From: Candidatus Fiminaster equi
GTDB taxonomy: Bacteria > Bacillota_I > Bacilli_A > RFN20 > CAG-826
Assembly (NCBI GenBank): GCA_018064745.1
Contig: JAGHUR010000035.1
Span: 1 to 37,438, forward strand
DNA: 37,438 nucleotides
Direction: 5' to 3'
Shown: positions 34,702 to 37,438 of the stretch, piece after piece
Layout of the letters: each line of letters begins with the position of its first letter
How positions within the stretch are numbered: the stretch's first letter is position 1
Notes under the pieces: model-generated
Database searches by the model: none
What the model was told of the DNA's origin: nothing
The model's input: only the letters and a program-made list of their open reading frames with translations
Made by a program: the position numbers and the translations under genes

Positions 34702-36201
34702 ATGGCTAGAAAAGTTACTTATAGACAAGAACTCGTCGATAATAATATCGAACTTTCTGTTAGACACTTAAAGCAATTCTTTAAGTTTGGTCATGGCGCC
34801 TCCTCTTCAAAAACTAAAGCTGTTCATGACATTTCCTTTGATATTAAAAAAGGTGAATGTTTTGGTCTTGTTGGTGAATCCGGTTGTGGTAAAACCACAA
34901 CAGGACGTTCCCTAATTCGTCTTTATCATATAACTTCAGGTTCTGTTTACTTTGAAGGACACAGAATTAGCGCAGGTAAGAGATGGAACGAAAAAGAAAT
35001 TAAATGGACTAAATATCGTGCAAAACAAAAAGTTCTCGAACTTAAAAGAGAAGAAAAACAAGATATTTACTATTCTCAAATTCCAGAAGACTGCAAAAAC
35101 AAAATCCTTAAAGAAATTGAAAACTACACAAAACTTAAATCTGATTTATCTTTTGCTAAATCCGTATATTTAAAGAAACTTCTTGATAATGAAGAAATAG
35201 AAGATATTTTTGAAAAAGAAGCTGCTGATAAGAAAGCAAAACAAGAATACAAAATTGAAAAGAAAAATATTGGATTAACAGTAAAAGCTTCAAAGAAGAT
35301 TATTGATTTCTTGAGAAAAGATGCTCTTAACAAAGAAAACAAGTCAAGAGTTGACCAAGCTCAAGCTGAACAAGATGCTAAAGACATTAGAGCAAAATAT
35401 AAAGCTGAGATTGATGAAATTATTGCTAACCGTAAGAAAGTTGTTAAAGAGCAAAAAGAAATTATCAAGCAAATCAACTTTGATAACAAACATGTCGATA
35501 AGAAACTCATGAGCAAGATGCAAATGATTTTCCAAGACCCAGTTGATTCTCTTGATCCAAGAATGACAGTTGAAGACATCATTCAAGAAGGCTTACATAT
35601 TCAAGGCCAACACAACAAGTTTGCTAATAGTAAAAAGGTTGCAGAAGTCCTTGAAAAAGTCGGCTTAATTCCAGAATATGCTTCACGTTATCCACATGAA
35701 TTCTCAGGCGGACAAAGACAAAGAATTGGTATTGCTCGTGCACTCGTTATGAATCCAAGCTTCTTAATTTGTGATGAACCAATTTCTGCTCTTGACGTTT
35801 CTATTCGTGCTCAAATTATTAACCTTCTTAATGACTTAAAAGAAGAAATGGGCTTAACAATTATGTTTATCGCTCACGACTTATCAGTCGTTAAGTATTT
35901 CTGTGATAGAATTGCTGTTATGTATTTTGGTGAGATGGTTGAGCTTGCCACAAGTGAAGAATTATTCAAACATCCTTTACACCCATATTCACAAGCTTTA
36001 CTCTCCGCAATTCCTAAACCAGATCCACTTACCGAAAAATCTCGTAAAAGAATTGTGTATAATCCAAGAACAGCTCACGATTATTCAAAAGAAAAACCAA
36101 CTCTTCAAGAAATTGTTCCAGGACACTTTATCCTTGCAAATTCTGAAGAAATGGAAAAATATCGCGCTCAAATTAAAGAACTCGATAAGAAAGCAAAATA
36201 A
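34702..36201 (+). CDS. oppF: Oligopeptide ABC transporter ATPase OppF with ~175-residue coiled-coil insertion
   Basis: A 499-residue partner of OppD behind GGAGGAAAA. Walker A is GESGCGKT (58-65). A charged helical stretch (about 93-268, rich in Lys/Glu) then separates Walker A from the Q-loop FQDP (277-280), a different place from the OppD insertion. The signature FSGGQRQR (334-341), Walker B FLICDEP (354-360) and H-loop His392 are intact. The C-terminal region (about 440-499) lacks the Cys-containing GCxFxxRC motif. It is the last gene of the operon, followed by a terminator. Confidence 0.93.
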   Translation: MARKVTYRQELVDNNIELSVRHLKQFFKFGHGASSSKTKAVHDISFDIKKGECFGLVGESGCGKTTTGRSLIRLYHITSGSVYFEGHRISAGKRWNEKEIKWTKYRAKQKVLELKREEKQDIYYSQIPEDCKNKILKEIENYTKLKSDLSFAKSVYLKKLLDNEEIEDIFEKEAADKKAKQEYKIEKKNIGLTVKASKKIIDFLRKDALNKENKSRVDQAQAEQDAKDIRAKYKAEIDEIIANRKKVVKEQKEIIKQINFDNKHVDKKLMSKMQMIFQDPVDSLDPRMTVEDIIQEGLHIQGQHNKFANSKKVAEVLEKVGLIPEYASRYPHEFSGGQRQRIGIARALVMNPSFLICDEPISALDVSIRAQIINLLNDLKEEMGLTIMFIAHDLSVVKYFCDRIAVMYFGEMVELATSEELFKHPLHPYSQALLSAIPKPDPLTEKSRKRIVYNPRTAHDYSKEKPTLQEIVPGHFILANSEEMEKYRAQIKELDKKAK

Positions 36202-36206
36202 GAATT

Positions 36207-36228
36207 ATGCACCTTTAGGTGCATTTTT
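36207..36228 (+). terminator. Rho-independent terminator after oppF
   Basis: Stem ATGCACC (36207-36213) with GGTGCAT (36218-36224), loop TTTA, then TTTT. The next gene's ATG is only 18 bases downstream, so some read-through is likely. Confidence 0.8.
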
Positions 36229-36245
36229 CTTTGAAAGGAAGAAAT

Positions 36246-37438
36246 ATGATTCAAACTCCGTTTTATAGAATCTATCAATTTATACTTAGAATTGCCGCTA
36301 ATTTTTTAGGCATTCATGAGCCTTATACAATTAAAGATGTTGGCATTCTTTTTTATGTTCCTGAAACTCTTATCAAATATGGATATAAGCATCCGTTAAT
36401 TGTAACTGATAAAGGTCTATATTCTCTTGGGATGCATGAAGAATTAGTAAAGTTCATTAAAGAAAAAGGACTTGATTATTCTCTTTATTTTGATGTGGTT
36501 GCTAATCCAACAATTAAAAATGTTAATGATGGCTTAAAAATATATAAAGAAGAAGGATGTGACTCAATTGTCGCCCTTGGTGGTGGTAGCGCAATGGATT
36601 GCGCAAAAGTCATTGGCGCTTTAGCTGTAAATCCAAAGAAAAAAGTTGAGGATTTAAAGGGACTTTTGCATGTTCATCATAAGATTCCATTCTTTATTGC
36701 AATTCCAACAACTGCTGGAACAGGTAGTGAAACTACCTTGGCTGCAGTTATTGTAAACGAAGAAACACATCATAAGTATGCAATCAATGATCCGCATTTA
36801 ATTCCAAATTATGCTGTATTTGATCCTAAGTTACTTTTAAATTTACCAGGAAAAGTTACATCTACAACTGGCATGGATGCCTTAACTCACGCAGTCGAAG
36901 CTTACATTGGCCGTTCAAATACAAGAAAAACAAAAAGATGCGCTAAAGAAGCTGTTAAACTTATTTATGACCATCTTTATGAATCATATAAAGACCCACA
37001 CGACTATTTAGAAAGAATTGCTATGCAGGAAGCAGCATTTAAAGCTGGTATTGCCTTCACAAGAGCATACGTTGGCTATGTTCACGCAATAGCCCATTCT
37101 TTGGGCGGAAAATATAATGTTCCACATGGTCTTGCAAATGCAATAATTTTGCCATATGTTCTTGAATCTTTTGGAAAAAAAGCATACCGAAAATTAGCTC
37201 AACTTTCTGATGTTGTTTCACTGTGTGAAAAAACTGCATCAAAGGAAGAAAAAGCCAAAGCATTTATTGCTTGGATTCGTGAATTAAATAAGAAGATGGA
37301 AATTCCAGAAAAATTCGATATTTCTTATGATGAAAATGCGGTGGACGAAATGGCTAAAAATGCCTTTAAAGAAGGCAATCCGCTTTATCCAGTGCCAAGA
37401 GAATTTTCAATGAAAGACTTTAAAGATATCTATAGAAA
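36246..37438 (+). CDS. Iron-containing alcohol dehydrogenase, partial at the window end
   Basis: An open frame from the ATG at 36246 (ribosome site AAGGAAG) to the last base, 397 codons with no stop. It belongs to the Fe-ADH superfamily: nucleotide-binding ALGGGSAMDCAK (about residues 110-121), IPTTAGTGSET, a metal-site Asp in the DPKL segment, and metal-site histidines in GMDALTHAVEAY, YVHAIAHSLGG and VPHGLANAIILP. It would reduce an aldehyde or ketone with NAD(P)H. The substrate cannot be inferred, and fermentative butanol/ethanol dehydrogenases are near relatives. The length suggests it is nearly complete. Confidence 0.92.
   Translation, partial: MIQTPFYRIYQFILRIAANFLGIHEPYTIKDVGILFYVPETLIKYGYKHPLIVTDKGLYSLGMHEELVKFIKEKGLDYSLYFDVVANPTIKNVNDGLKIYKEEGCDSIVALGGGSAMDCAKVIGALAVNPKKKVEDLKGLLHVHHKIPFFIAIPTTAGTGSETTLAAVIVNEETHHKYAINDPHLIPNYAVFDPKLLLNLPGKVTSTTGMDALTHAVEAYIGRSNTRKTKRCAKEAVKLIYDHLYESYKDPHDYLERIAMQEAAFKAGIAFTRAYVGYVHAIAHSLGGKYNVPHGLANAIILPYVLESFGKKAYRKLAQLSDVVSLCEKTASKEEKAKAFIAWIRELNKKMEIPEKFDISYDENAVDEMAKNAFKEGNPLYPVPREFSMKDFKDIYR

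Overview
The window is AT-rich bacterial DNA from a low-GC, Gram-positive-type (Bacillota-like) organism. The evidence is the number of lipobox lipoproteins (six), a membrane-anchored subtilase, Bacillus-type -35/-10 promoters, strong AAGGAGG ribosome sites and short GC stems followed by T runs as terminators. The ordinary code fits: Trp is TGG, 21 of 22 complete genes end in TAA and one in TGA. I see no rRNA, tRNA, CRISPR array, insertion sequence or phage gene. There is no gene-free stretch over 300 bases.

Layout. 1-203: tail of an upstream unit (a terminator) and a promoter. 204-6455: two paralogous lipoproteins with His/Cys-rich N-terminal repeats. 6530-13090: a signalling/housekeeping block with a PP2C-type phosphatase with a 5TMR membrane sensor (minus), an ABC exporter (plus), a histone-H1-like small protein (minus) and a c-di-GMP phosphodiesterase with a dead GGDEF domain (minus). 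13251-13961: small membrane lipoprotein. 14132-17644: four-gene operon of two secreted proteins, a SipW/ER-type signal peptidase and a protein with two CBM26-like starch-binding modules. It sits behind a promoter overlapped by a near-consensus cre (CcpA) site. 17671-19047: a phosphopantetheinyl transferase (minus) and two small genes. 19134-20975: another large lipoprotein. 21149-29623: membrane-anchored subtilase, OppA-like peptide-binding lipoprotein and a further lipoprotein in one operon. 29771-36201: oppBCDF permease operon. 36246-end: iron-type alcohol dehydrogenase running off the window.

How the genes may work together. The protease, OppA and OppBCDF form a plausible protein-degradation and peptide-uptake chain. 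The SipW operon looks like a dedicated export and surface-assembly module for starch-binding proteins under carbon catabolite control. Five promoters, all in front of exported proteins (204, 3882, 14132, 19134, 21149), carry the same CGYRYAT box between -35 and -10. The internal signalling, exporter and oppB promoters lack it. This suggests a shared regulator for surface genes.

Unusual architecture: both Opp ATPases carry long coiled-coil insertions (about 240 and 175 residues) at different points of the ATPase fold. OppC carries an extra ectodomain of about 395 residues. Several genes with good promoters appear to be leaderless.
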